64,000 bases of DNA from Isosphaeraceae bacterium EP7 (lineage in GTDB: Bacteria; Planctomycetota; Planctomycetia; Isosphaerales; Isosphaeraceae): the NCBI GenBank assembly GCA_038400315.1, contig CP151667.1, positions 4,847,174 through 4,911,173 of the forward strand, written 5' to 3'. Below are positions 1-8,404 of this stretch, piece by piece; position 1 is the first letter of the stretch, and every line of letters begins with the position of its first letter. The position numbers and the translations under genes are program-made. Below the pieces are notes generated by a model. The model had not been told where the DNA came from. It saw nothing but the letters and a program-made list of their open reading frames with translations, and did no database searches.

Positions 1-1
1 C

Positions 2-1459
2 TTCGGGCTTTTCATGCTGGTCCGCGAATATGACAAGCCTCGAGACTCGGGCCGTGCCGTGATGCGCTCGGTGCTCAAAGTCTGGGCCCGCGCCCCCTAT
101 TACCCGGGCCTGAACCTCATCGACTGGGCTGACCGATGGCGTGAGGCCCGGCCCGAAGATCGGGAGCCTTACGTCGTCGAGCTGAACTCCGCGTTAATGC
201 GCCTGGGCGGGGAACTGATCCGGCAGGAGGAGCGGTTCCCGCTCGTACGCGTCGAATCCATGGAATTGAAGCCCGGCTCCGGTGAGACTCTCGTCCGATG
301 GACCTCAGACCCTGAAGTCAATGAGGCGGCTGGGACAGTCGTCGAGAATATCCGCCTGCTTGAAGCCTCCGGGTCGCAACCTTCCGTCGACCTCGTGGCG
401 CGATATCGCCTGGAGTCCGAGCTAACTCGTGGCCTGATGGGCCTGGAAACCTCCTACAGGCGGCTGCTTCTGGCCCTCGCTGGACTCTCGGGCTACTCGC
501 TGCTCTGCCTCGGATACATGGCCCTCCAGGCCAGGAATTTGAGGGACAGGGCGGCCGTTGAGGCGGCCCGCGAGGCGACGCTCGACCTGGCCGATCGGGC
601 CTGCCACGAACTCGGCAACGGCGTCTTCGTGCTCTCCAACGAGCGTCGCAACCTCGTCTCACACCTCGAATTGGTCGACCGGTTTCTGACCGAGGAAGCG
701 GACGCCTTCCAGACTGCGGCGCGGAGGGCGGGGCTCGATTCCGGGGCAATCGCCCGGCTGGAACATGCGCTGCGACGCGAACGCGAGCACCGGCAGATCG
801 ATCCCGAAGCCGACCTTCGGCCCAGCCTGGCCCTGGCCCGTGACGTCTGCCGTCAGATCGCGGCCTGCTCTGATTTCTTGACCCTCACCGTCCGCGACCT
901 CGACGGCCACCTCAAGGATGCCTGCTTGCCTGTCGCCATTGAGCCCGTAAATCTTGGCGATTGCCTGAGCGAGGCGGGCACCATGCTCGGTCCAAGACTG
1001 ACCGACGTCGTCTTCCAGGCCGAGATCGATCCTGACAGCACGGTAACAATGCGGGTCCTTGCCGATCGAAGGCTCCTGCTTCACGCCCTGATCAACCTGC
1101 TCAAGAACGCCCAGGAAGCGACCGCCGGAGATCCCAACGCGCGAGTGGTCGTGTCATGGCGGCGCCATGGCAACCATGCCGAGATCGACGTCGCGGACAA
1201 CGGCCCAGGCCTGCCCGCAGGGCTCGATGCCGCGATTTTCGACGGTGGCCGGAGTACCAAAGGACCTGGCCGAGGTCGAGGACTGGCCATCGTCCGCGAT
1301 GCGATCCGGTCCCAGGGGGGGACGATCTCGTCGCACCAGCCCGGGGGGCACGGGGCCCTCTTTCGGATTCGACTTCCGCTCGACCCGGAAGCGATAAAGG
1401 GTTCAACTGAGACAATGGGGCACTTGAATTCGACCGTCAGCGTGACTCACGGTCGTTGA
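2..1459 (+). CDS. Membrane sensor histidine kinase (5' end outside window)
   Basis: The frame is open to the left edge, so the N-terminus is missing. The first residues read FGLFMLVREY, probably the end of a first membrane segment. A sensor region of about 140 residues precedes a second hydrophobic segment (LLLALAGLSGYSLLCLGYM). Numbering from the Met at 14, the phospho-acceptor is probably His198 in the H-box ACHELGNG. The HATPase domain shows the N-box LINLLKNAQEA, G1 DNGPGLP and G2 GRGRGLAIVR. The layout is that of an inner-membrane two-component kinase with a periplasmic sensor. It is convergent with, and overlaps by 23 bases, the AAA+ regulator on the minus strand, its likeliest partner. 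The ligand cannot be read from sequence. Confidence 0.87.
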   Translation, partial: FGLFMLVREYDKPRDSGRAVMRSVLKVWARAPYYPGLNLIDWADRWREARPEDREPYVVELNSALMRLGGELIRQEERFPLVRVESMELKPGSGETLVRWTSDPEVNEAAGTVVENIRLLEASGSQPSVDLVARYRLESELTRGLMGLETSYRRLLLALAGLSGYSLLCLGYMALQARNLRDRAAVEAAREATLDLADRACHELGNGVFVLSNERRNLVSHLELVDRFLTEEADAFQTAARRAGLDSGAIARLEHALRREREHRQIDPEADLRPSLALARDVCRQIAACSDFLTLTVRDLDGHLKDACLPVAIEPVNLGDCLSEAGTMLGPRLTDVVFQAEIDPDSTVTMRVLADRRLLLHALINLLKNAQEATAGDPNARVVVSWRRHGNHAEIDVADNGPGLPAGLDAAIFDGGRSTKGPGRGRGLAIVRDAIRSQGGTISSHQPGGHGALFRIRLPLDPEAIKGSTETMGHLNSTVSVTHGR

Positions 1460-3239
1460 TCCATTGCCTGAGTGTGTTGGCGGGGATCCCCAGCGATTTC
1501 TCGGCGGGAGCCGGTCCACCAAGGCGGCTGACCGAGTAGCAACGCCAAAGGTCATCCCAGACCGGCAGCGGGATCGTCGGCCTCGACGAGGCGGGGGCTC
1601 GGGCCGATTCGACCGCCTTCCAGACCAACGGAAGTTCCGACTCGAAGAGCGTCTCCGCGAGGAGTTCTGCCTCTGACGGCGGGATGGAGAGCCCCTTGGC
1701 CAACATCTTCGCCGCCAGCGATCGGAGTCGCCTGGACCACTCATTTGTGGGCGTGCTGCTCGCCTCGGGGAAAGAGGAGATCGCCCCGACCCGGACTGTA
1801 GTAGGTGCGGGCGCCGGGTTCGAGTTGAGGGTCAGCGAGGGGCGGACCAGATCCCAGGTGAGCAGATCGGTCTCTCGGGCATGGCGATAGATCGAGCGTT
1901 CGATGACATTGCGAAGCTCACGGCTGTTGCTCTCGGCGAAGTCCTGGTTTTTCAGGCCTTCGATCGTGTCATCCGCCAGCTCGATGTCGACCCGCAGCTC
2001 GGCGGCAATGGCGTGAGTGAGCCAGCGTGCCTGGGCCTCGATATCTTCAGGGCGGTCACGCAGCGGCGGGATCGACAGAGGCAGCCTCTCGACGCGCGCG
2101 AGGAAGGCGAGCGGAAGCTCTCCCGATCGGCGACGTTCTGCCCAAGGGCCCGTCTCAACCGTGAGGACCACGGCGGCCTCGGCATGGCGGCGGATTTCTT
2201 CCTCTCCCAGCCTCGCATACTCCCCATCTTCCAGAAACGAGTGAAGGATGGCCGAGCCTGTCGCGGGGAGCCTGTGGAAATCATCGAGCAGGAGCATCCC
2301 CTTTCCGGCCGCCGAGACGAGGCCTGGCCGGTCTTCGCGGGCATCGGTGAAGGCTCCACGTTTGTGGCCGAAGAGGATCCCACGCAGTAGGGTCTCATTC
2401 GTCAGTTCATTACACGAGGCCACCGCCATCGGGGCGTCGCGGCGGGCGCTCGCGGCGTGCAGGGTCGCGGCCAACCCACGCTTGCCGGTGCCGCTCTCAC
2501 CGTCGAGGAGCAGAGTCGGCAGCGGGCGCCTCGCCCGCGCCGTTCCCCGCGCCGCCCCGTCATCGGGACCAAGCAGACGTGAGAGGCCGAAGAGCTGCGC
2601 GAGGGTCGTTCCGAAGGCGTCCGACTGATAGATTAGCCCCTGATCGGCCACGGCAGCCGCGAAGGCATGAACAGACGGGGTGGCCAGACATCGCACCAGG
2701 GCCCGGATCATCACGTCCGCCAGCCCCGCCACGTCCGGCCCGCCTCGCCGATCCTCGCCCCCTTTGCGCAAGAATCTCTCGGCCGGGAACCCGTCGGGCT
2801 TCGGGTAAGCCGAGTAAAGCAGGCCCTCGAGCTCAGGGTGGACCCGTAATGCCTCGTCCACGAAAAGCTGGCCTGCGCGTTGACCACCTGCATCGTCGGA
2901 GAACCGCAGGTCGGAGACGACGACGGCGAACAGTTGCGTGTTCAGCAGGCTGCGGGCGAGATCGAATCGCCCCCCCTGCTCTCTCACCAGGTGGAGATGG
3001 ACCTGATGGGGCTGCCGCGCCCGATAGGAAGCCACCCGTTCGCTGGGATAGCCGTGCGCGCTGACCTTGATCCGGAGCGGCGAGGTCCTCTCTGACTCGG
3101 GCTCACCGCGGAGCAGCATCGTCCGAACTGCCCTGTCCTTCCCGAGCCCGGTTGCCAGGTCCTCGACCAGCGAAGGCACCAAGGAATCCAGGACGCGCGG
3201 GTCGTCGTCCAGGACCATCAGGTGGGGAATCCACGGCAT
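1437..3239 (-). CDS. Sigma-54-type AAA+ regulator with divergent receiver domain and GAFTDA loop
   Basis: This is a 600-residue NtrC-family protein starting at ATG 3239 (reading MPWIPHLMVLDDDP), with a GAGG-type ribosome site upstream. The N-terminal region looks like a response-regulator receiver: an acidic cluster LDDDP near residue 12 and a likely phospho-acceptor Asp in VVVSDLRFSDD near residue 110. The gap between them is longer than usual. The AAA+ core has Walker A GESGTGKRG (about 247-255), Walker B MLLLDDFHRLP (about 315-325) and the arginine region PPLRDRPED. The loop that contacts sigma-54 is GAFTDA rather than GAFTGA. The C-terminus ends in an HTH-like NTLRQWINDRESR. It probably answers the convergent histidine kinase. 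Confidence 0.85.
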   Translation of the reverse strand: MPWIPHLMVLDDDPRVLDSLVPSLVEDLATGLGKDRAVRTMLLRGEPESERTSPLRIKVSAHGYPSERVASYRARQPHQVHLHLVREQGGRFDLARSLLNTQLFAVVVSDLRFSDDAGGQRAGQLFVDEALRVHPELEGLLYSAYPKPDGFPAERFLRKGGEDRRGGPDVAGLADVMIRALVRCLATPSVHAFAAAVADQGLIYQSDAFGTTLAQLFGLSRLLGPDDGAARGTARARRPLPTLLLDGESGTGKRGLAATLHAASARRDAPMAVASCNELTNETLLRGILFGHKRGAFTDAREDRPGLVSAAGKGMLLLDDFHRLPATGSAILHSFLEDGEYARLGEEEIRRHAEAAVVLTVETGPWAERRRSGELPLAFLARVERLPLSIPPLRDRPEDIEAQARWLTHAIAAELRVDIELADDTIEGLKNQDFAESNSRELRNVIERSIYRHARETDLLTWDLVRPSLTLNSNPAPAPTTVRVGAISSFPEASSTPTNEWSRRLRSLAAKMLAKGLSIPPSEAELLAETLFESELPLVWKAVESARAPASSRPTIPLPVWDDLWRCYSVSRLGGPAPAEKSLGIPANTLRQWINDRESR

Positions 3240-3486
3240 CGACCGGACCTCGAAGCGGTGCGTAGAGCGTGGAGGCGGCCGCATCGACCACCCGGCGATG
3301 TCGCCGCCGGTCAGTCCCGTTCGGCCGATTCACTCTAACGCAAGGTTCTCCTGGAGGTCGAGCCGGGCCGACCGACATCCAGGCACCTTACACCAGCTCG
3401 TCGATAATTTGCACGTTGGGTGCCAGGAAGGTTGGCGTCATAACGCCGAATGAATTCGAAGCCACGACGGCTCGATGATCTCGGGC

Positions 3487-3516
3487 TTGATCGTTCGGCC
3501 TTCGATCTCCTAAAGT
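3487..3516 (+). promoter_or_regulatory. Possible sigma-70-type promoter of the phosphohexomutase
   Basis: TTGATC is followed after 18 bases by TAAAGT, about 40 bases before the GTG start at 3559. It lies in the 319-base gap between two divergent genes (3240-3558). The match was found by eye and the -10 is imperfect. Confidence 0.4.
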
Positions 3517-3558
3517 TGTGATCCCACCCGGGATGGGTGTTCGAGTCATGGTCAAAAT

Positions 3559-4929
3559 GTGGGGGACAATGTCTTGGCCGGAACTCGGATTGCTAGCGTC
3601 TCGGGATTACGCGGGATCGTCGGCGACGGGCTCGACCCGATCGTCGTCGTGGAATTTGCCGCGGCCTATGCCTCGGGCCTCGGTCCCGGTCCGGTCATCG
3701 TCGGACATGACGGCAGGGTCTCGGCCCACGTCTTCGAAGCCGCAGTCGTCTCGGCAATCGCCGCCACCGGCCACGACGTCCTGCGTGCTGGCCCCGTCGC
3801 AACACCGACGATCGGCCGTCTGGTCCGGGAGCGAAGAGCCGCCGGCGGCGTTCAGATCTCGGCGTCGCATAACCCCCCGACTTATAACGGGATGAAAATG
3901 TTCCAGCCCGGCGGGATGGTTCTGGACGCCGGACAAGGTCGAGAGTTACTCGACCGACTGGAACGCCGCGATTTCCGCTGGGCGAGCTGGGATAAGCTAG
4001 GCCAGATCGAGGGACTTGAGCGACCTGAGGACGATCACCTCGAAGCGGTCCTCAGGCTTGTCGACGTCGCCTCAATTCGCTCGAAGGGGTTCGTCGTCGC
4101 GCTGGATGCCTGCCACGGAGCGGGGGGACGACTTGGAACACGGCTCTTGAGGGAACTGGGCTGCCGCCCGATCGTCCTCGGGGGCGAGCCCGATGGAAAG
4201 TACGACCACCCCCCCGAGCCGACGGCGACGAATCTCGCCGCCTTCGCCCGGATCGTCGAGGCGGCAGGTGCCTCGATTGGCTTCGCCCTCGACCCCGACT
4301 CCGATCGGCTGGCGATCGTCGATGAGCGAGGCCGCTACATCGGTGAGGAACTTACCCTGGCCCTGGCCGCGATGCGGCGTTTCTCCCAGGTTCAGGGGCC
4401 CTTCGTGCTGAACCTTTCGACATCTCGGACCGCGGAGGATGTGGCCAAGGCACGCGGCTGCCAGGTCCATCGGACGCCCGTCGGCGAAATTCATGTCGTC
4501 CAGGGAATCAAGGCGAACGACGCTGTCCTTGGGGGTGAGGGGAATGGGGGCGTGATCGACCCCAGGGTTGGCTTCGTCCGCGATCCCTTCGTGGGGATTG
4601 CATTGGTCCTCGACCTGCTTGCATCCGAGGACAAATCTCTGTCGGAATGGGTCGACGTCCTCCCCCAATATGCGATGGTGAAGGACCAATATCCCCGCGG
4701 TCAGATCGAGGCGGCCGAGTTGTTCGACCAGATCGCTCAAACCTATCCCGAGGCAAGGGCCGACCGTCGCGACGGCTTGAGGCTCGATTGGCCCGACGCC
4801 TGGGCCCATGTCCGTGTGAGCAACACCGAGCCCATCGTCCGGGTGATTACCGAGACCGCCGACCAGACCTCGGCACGGTCCCTGGCCGATGCGATCGGGC
4901 GTGCTGTCACGACTGGGAGGAAGGCTTGA
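3559..4929 (+). CDS. Phosphoglucosamine mutase / phosphomannomutase family enzyme
   Basis: This 456-residue alpha-D-phosphohexomutase interconverts hexose 1- and 6-phosphates, typically for UDP-GlcNAc or GDP-mannose synthesis. All four family signatures are present: the catalytic phosphoserine loop QISASHNPP, the metal loop DPDSDRLAIV, the sugar-binding loop GGEGNGGVI and the phosphate-binding segment VSNTEPIVRV. Length fits GlmM/ManB. The start is GTG at 3559, since the homologous core (RIASVSGLRGIVGDG) begins just after it. Glucosamine and mannose specificity cannot be separated by eye. The stop overlaps the TTG start of the downstream HAD gene, so the two are probably co-translated. Confidence 0.92.
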   Translation: MGDNVLAGTRIASVSGLRGIVGDGLDPIVVVEFAAAYASGLGPGPVIVGHDGRVSAHVFEAAVVSAIAATGHDVLRAGPVATPTIGRLVRERRAAGGVQISASHNPPTYNGMKMFQPGGMVLDAGQGRELLDRLERRDFRWASWDKLGQIEGLERPEDDHLEAVLRLVDVASIRSKGFVVALDACHGAGGRLGTRLLRELGCRPIVLGGEPDGKYDHPPEPTATNLAAFARIVEAAGASIGFALDPDSDRLAIVDERGRYIGEELTLALAAMRRFSQVQGPFVLNLSTSRTAEDVAKARGCQVHRTPVGEIHVVQGIKANDAVLGGEGNGGVIDPRVGFVRDPFVGIALVLDLLASEDKSLSEWVDVLPQYAMVKDQYPRGQIEAAELFDQIAQTYPEARADRRDGLRLDWPDAWAHVRVSNTEPIVRVITETADQTSARSLADAIGRAVTTGRKA

Positions 4930-5624
4930 GCGGTATCACGACCTCGTCCTCGGCGTGGCCGACCTTCGACAAGCCTCCGGCTGCGGCGTTCGTCGATGTC
5001 GACGGCACCCTGCTCGCCGAGACAACCACCTACCTGTTCGCGCGCATCCTACGCCAGCGGGGACTCTTGCGACGATCGTTCATCTTCCGGGCGTTATTCC
5101 ATGGCCTTCAGCATCGCTTCGGGCGGCTCGATTACGGCGCCCTGATTACCTTCGGTCTCAAGAGCATCTCCGGCATTCCAGTCGTCGACCTGGAGCGGAT
5201 CGCTTACGAAAATTTCGCTCAACAGGTGAAGCCTCGGCTCTATCCTGGGGTGGTCGACCACTTCAATGCGTTGAGAAAGCAAGGGACGGCCATCGTCCTG
5301 GTCTCCTCGTCGCCAGGACTCGTGATTCGTCCGCTGGGTATCTTTCTCAGTTGCTCGGACATGCTGACGACGCCGGTGGTCATCCGGCGTGGCCGACTGA
5401 TCGGGATTGGCGAAGGGCCCGTCTGTTACGGCGAGGGGAAGCTTCACTACGCACGACAATGGGCCGAGGAAAACTCCATCTCGATGGCAGATACGGTCGC
5501 TTATGCCGACAACTGGAGCGATCGCGCGCTCCTGGAACAGTCCGGTCGCGCGATCGTCGTCAAGCCGCACGGAAAGCTCAAGAAATTGGCCGTCGAGCGG
5601 AATTGGACCGTCGTAAAGCCTTGA
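4926..5624 (+). CDS. HAD superfamily IB phosphatase (SerB-like)
   Basis: This 232-residue protein has HAD motif I VDVDGTL near residue 22 (nucleophile Asp plus acid/base Asp), motif II VLVSSSPG, a downstream Lys and motif IV YADNWSD. That is the IB subgroup, which includes phosphoserine phosphatases and the hydrolases of lipid-acyltransferase clusters. I chose TTG at 4926: it overlaps the mutase stop (TTGA) and has a strong ribosome site GGGAGGAAGG just upstream, whereas the longer open frame reads into the mutase gene. Coupling suggests a linked step in sugar-phosphate or envelope metabolism. The substrate is not known. Confidence 0.85.
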   Translation: MSGITTSSSAWPTFDKPPAAAFVDVDGTLLAETTTYLFARILRQRGLLRRSFIFRALFHGLQHRFGRLDYGALITFGLKSISGIPVVDLERIAYENFAQQVKPRLYPGVVDHFNALRKQGTAIVLVSSSPGLVIRPLGIFLSCSDMLTTPVVIRRGRLIGIGEGPVCYGEGKLHYARQWAEENSISMADTVAYADNWSDRALLEQSGRAIVVKPHGKLKKLAVERNWTVVKP

Positions 5625-5656
5625 TAGAACATGGAATGCAACATTTTTTCGCCGGA

Positions 5657-5681
5657 TTTCGAACTCGACCCAGGTTCGAAA
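5657..5681. repeat. 8-bp inverted repeat upstream of sigma-factor gene
   Basis: TTTCGAAC and GTTCGAAA are perfect inverted arms separated by 9 bases, in the gap between the HAD and sigma-factor genes. It could be the end of the mutase-HAD transcript or an operator. A run of six T lies upstream on the plus strand, so it is not a standard plus-strand terminator. Confidence 0.5.
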
Positions 5682-5770
5682 TGGCGTTTTCGCAATTCCT
5701 CAAAGGCCATCATCTGGCTAAGATGAATCATTGACCGGGGTTGAACGACTTGAGCGACCAGGAGCGAGCC

Positions 5771-6436
5771 ATGCCCGAGAGCGATCCGGGTCCGATGAAA
5801 GGCTATCGGCCACTGCGATCGGCCGGGCCGAAGGCGATGGCGTTGGTGATCGGCCTCGCGGCCTTGACCGCCCATGCCTCCGAGTCGGATCTCGTCCACG
5901 ACATCCAGCGTTATTGCACTGTCTGCTGGCGAAACGCACGCCTCGACCCGGGACTCTGGGACGACTGTACCCAGGAAGTCTGCTATCGCCTGCTGACAAA
6001 GGCCCGCGCCGGCGAACTCGATCTCAACCTAGTCCTGGGCGAAGAGACCGACGAGCGTCGCGAGCTCGTCCGGGCCATTGATACGATTCGCAAGCGGGTG
6101 CAGCGGGCCAAGAAATATCAGTCTCTGGACAATGAAGCCGCCCCCGGCCATGACCTCGACGCTCGCGAGCGGAACCGCCGCGAGCTGGGTGAGATCCTCG
6201 AAGCGGCCCGGAACGCCGTCCTGACGCCTCGCCAGGACCGGATCGTCGAACTCTGGACCCGCGGCTGGACCGTCCCCGAGATCGGCGAACTGCTCCAACT
6301 CCCCCTCGCTCGGGTCAGCGATGAGAAATACAAGGCCCTTCGCAAACTGGAGCGGCACCTGGCCGGACGCGACGATCTCGACGAGATCGCCAATGGCTCC
6401 CCGGCAGCGGATTCGGACCAAAAGCTTCAAGCCTGA
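5771..6436 (+). CDS. ECF-like RNA polymerase sigma factor
   Basis: The protein has 221 residues. An N-terminal half with WDDCTQEVCYRLL resembles sigma region 2. The C-terminal LTPRQDRIVELWTRG with a following helix-turn-helix and EKYKALRKLERHL resembles region 4, which contacts the -35 element. ATG 5771 was chosen because AGGAG sits six bases upstream; an earlier TTG at 5741 has no such site. The linker between the regions is long and charged, as in planctomycete ECF variants. There is no anti-sigma gene beside it, so it may be controlled by transcription or by a distant partner. Archease follows. Confidence 0.75.
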   Translation: MPESDPGPMKGYRPLRSAGPKAMALVIGLAALTAHASESDLVHDIQRYCTVCWRNARLDPGLWDDCTQEVCYRLLTKARAGELDLNLVLGEETDERRELVRAIDTIRKRVQRAKKYQSLDNEAAPGHDLDARERNRRELGEILEAARNAVLTPRQDRIVELWTRGWTVPEIGELLQLPLARVSDEKYKALRKLERHLAGRDDLDEIANGSPAADSDQKLQA

Positions 6437-6490
6437 GTTCAGGATTGTCGTCCGAAGTCGAGCGAATGCGGTGGTGGCGGAGTGGATCGC

Positions 6491-6913
6491 ATGGGGACTT
6501 GCGAGACCTTCGACCACACCGCGGATCTCGGGCTCCGCATCCGGGCCGAGAGCCTGAACGACCTCTTCGTCTCCGCGGCCGAAGGGTTGTTCGACGTGAT
6601 CCTTGTCAACCGGCAAGAGGTCCGTCCTGAGCTGCACGAATCCATCCAACTCAGTGCTGAGTCGCCTGCGGAACTACTGGCGACCTGGCTGTCCGAGCTC
6701 ATTTTCCGGTTCGAGACGACGCATCGTCTCTACAGCCGCTTCGAAGTTGAGGTAAGTCCCGACGGGTGCAATCTGATCGGCCAGTTAGCCGGTGAGGCTC
6801 TGGACACGGTGCGGCACCAGCTCGATCATGAGGTCAAGGCCGTCACCCGCCATGGCCTCTTCCTGAGACCGGATGGCTCGGGCTGGCTTGCCGAGTTGAT
6901 CCTGGACATTTGA
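6491..6913 (+). CDS. Archease, RNA-ligase RtcB activating protein
   Basis: This 140-residue protein has the archease opening ETFDHTADLGLRI, the conserved acidic residues of the fold and the terminal WLAELILDI. Archease speeds guanylylation and turnover of the RNA ligase RtcB; the conserved Asp residues near the N-terminus and at the C-terminus bind metal. ATG 6491 has GGAG eight bases upstream; a GTG at 6482 is the alternative. No rtcB lies in the window, which is unusual because the two genes are often adjacent. Confidence 0.85.
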   Translation: MGTCETFDHTADLGLRIRAESLNDLFVSAAEGLFDVILVNRQEVRPELHESIQLSAESPAELLATWLSELIFRFETTHRLYSRFEVEVSPDGCNLIGQLAGEALDTVRHQLDHEVKAVTRHGLFLRPDGSGWLAELILDI

Positions 6914-6952
6914 GCTTCATTCACGCCTAGATTCGCTGGGCGCATAAAAAAG

Positions 6953-7023
6953 CCGGCCGTGTCTGTTGGATCGGGTTGACCACCTCTCCCATGGTCAACC
7001 AAATCCGCGAGACACGACCGGCT
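6953..7023 (-). terminator. Nested hairpin with minus-strand U-tract
   Basis: The outer arms GCCGGCCGTGTC (6953-6964) and GACACGACCGGC (7012-7023) pair with one mismatch. Inside them GGTTGACCA (6975-6983) and TGGTCAACC (6993-7001) pair perfectly. Six A residues precede the left arm on the plus strand. A transcript from the minus strand would therefore carry the hairpin followed by six U, the layout of an intrinsic terminator. No recognised minus-strand gene lies upstream of it. Confidence 0.6.
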
Positions 7024-7074
7024 AGTCGGGGCATCTCCAACCCGAAATCGGATCGGAAACGCAGTGTGAGATAG

Positions 7075-7113
7075 GGCGAGCGGGGGGGTCGTGCGAGGCA
7101 TCCCGCTCGCCCT
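7075..7113. repeat. Perfect 11-bp inverted repeat
   Basis: GGGCGAGCGGG (7075-7085) and CCCGCTCGCCC (7103-7113) form a perfect stem with a 17-base loop, 52 bases to the right of the nested hairpin. There is no T-run on either side, so it is not a plain terminator. It may be part of the same structured element. Confidence 0.55.
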
Positions 7114-7525
7114 TCGACGGTGAGCCACGTCATTGAACGTAGCCGTCGTCGGGTGGAAGGCTTGGTAGGTCAGGACCGCACGTCACAAGAGCTTCATCGT
7201 TTGCTCTTATTTCTTTGCTGGCCGCTTAAACCTGATGCAGGGAACATAGAGCAAGGGGGGTGCCAAAACCTCAGAAGGCCGGTTCGTAATTTTGAGGAAA
7301 ACTCCGTCTTAGATTCATCAATTTCCCTAAGTTTCTGATAAATAACGATCTATAGACGATCGCTGATTATCGAAATGCTTTGTCCACGTTGCGAAAATGA
7401 CGAGGGGCGGAATCGCGAGGAGGTTTGAGATGGTTCTGGATGCTCTGTTTTGGTGCAGTTGTGCTTTTGCAGTCGGCATCCCGACGTCATTTCCCATCCT
7501 GACAATCGAGAAATGGCTAACAAGT

Positions 7526-7554
7526 TTGTCTGCTGTTCGATCAATGCTTAATAA
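7526..7554 (+). promoter_or_regulatory. Probable sigma-70-type promoter
   Basis: TTGTCT and TAATAA are separated by 17 bases, in the AT-rich gap about 140 bases before the GTG at 7695. This is one of the better -35/-10 pairs in the window and would drive the hypothetical gene downstream. Confidence 0.5.
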
Positions 7555-7694
7555 ATGAGCATATTCGGTTATTGGCGTCGGAATGAGTTCCAACGTGGGT
7601 TGGCTTCAGCCGAAATTGGGATCGGGACGGTCTGACCCAGGTTTCACCGTGGTATGTCCCGACCTTCTCAAGGTCGATTCGAGAGGAACTGATT

Positions 7695-8399
7695 GTGAAG
7701 CTTCCGGACAAACTCTCGGAATGGCTTGGGGCAGACTGGCCCTCTCCGCCCGGATCGTCCCCGGCCCAGCTCCTCTGGTCGAAGAGTTCGGCCGAGGTGG
7801 CGGCGGCGGACTGGAGCGTTTCGATCGGCCAGACACGGGTCATCCGCACGATCGCCGTGTTGCGTCGATTCAAGGTGGCGTTGATCGCCGAGCAGGTTGA
7901 GCAAGGGCACGGGGAGTGGAGCATCTCCTTCCCGTTGCCCGCCGGCTCGGTGGCCAGGAAGATCCACGAGAAGCCATCGATCCTGGTCGAGCGAGAAGGC
8001 GCTCTCGGATTCGGTCAGATCCTGCCACTCTCGCTCGAATGTCGCGATGACGCCGGCTGCCTGGATCGTTTCGACGTCAGGTCAGGAAATCTCACCATGA
8101 CGAGAACGCTGCAAGGGGGCGTGTCCTACAGCGCGATCCTCATCGCCTGGGGCCGGCCCAGGTCGACGAGCCCGGCAACCTGGACCCCCCTGACGGTCAC
8201 CGAGCAGGCCCGCGAATGCCCGGGGACGCGGGCCTTTGCCGTGAGAGCTTCGTGGGGCAAGGACCAATTCGTCGTGTATCGGTCCCTGGCCGAGCCCACG
8301 CTCCGGGCATTCCTCGGCCATCAGACGTCGGCCAAATTCCTGATGGGGCGATTCACGCCGACCGGCACCGTTCAGCCGATTATTCTTCAAAATGCCTGA
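7695..8399 (+). CDS. Hypothetical protein, about 234 residues
   Basis: I do not recognise a family. The product is soluble, with no signal peptide or membrane segment. It has a Trp- and Ser-rich N-terminus (KLSEWLGADWPSPPG) and otherwise mixed beta-type sequence. The GTG start at 7695 has AGAGGA about eight bases upstream. Codon use looks like that of the neighbours, with many GC-ending codons, unlike the AT-rich DNA just upstream. It is convergent with the small membrane protein at 8405-8623, five bases apart. Confidence 0.65.
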   Translation: MKLPDKLSEWLGADWPSPPGSSPAQLLWSKSSAEVAAADWSVSIGQTRVIRTIAVLRRFKVALIAEQVEQGHGEWSISFPLPAGSVARKIHEKPSILVEREGALGFGQILPLSLECRDDAGCLDRFDVRSGNLTMTRTLQGGVSYSAILIAWGRPRSTSPATWTPLTVTEQARECPGTRAFAVRASWGKDQFVVYRSLAEPTLRAFLGHQTSAKFLMGRFTPTGTVQPIILQNA

Positions 8400-8404
8400 G
8401 TCGT

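Larger units (their letters stand above)
6914..7694. other. AT-rich, hairpin-bearing intergenic region
   Basis: These 781 bases hold no gene I can support. The first 200 bases carry two long hairpins, described separately. From about 7190 to 7580 the base composition is much richer in A and T than in any neighbouring gene. A minus-strand open frame of 88 codons (7327-7593) has no recognisable family and no good ribosome site. A good plus-strand promoter sits near the right end. The segment could be a decayed gene, an insertion remnant or a non-coding RNA locus. Confidence 0.6.

Noticed and set aside
3240-3558. Possible extra small gene between regulator and mutase
   Set aside because: Several open frames overlap here, but none has a ribosome site or family features; the gap fits a divergent promoter region.
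5657-5681. SOS-type LexA box
   Set aside because: GAAC and GTTC are present as arms, but their spacing is 9 bases and not the 4 of the known box, and no DNA-repair gene follows.
6826-7128. 100-codon minus-strand frame overlapping archease and the nested hairpin
   Set aside because: It overlaps a clear archease gene and runs through both arms of a hairpin; composition looks random.
7327-7593. 88-codon minus-strand frame in the AT-rich gap
   Set aside because: It would fit upstream of the minus-strand terminator at 6953-7023, but the start is a TTG without a good ribosome site and no family is recognised. Kept only as part of the intergenic note.
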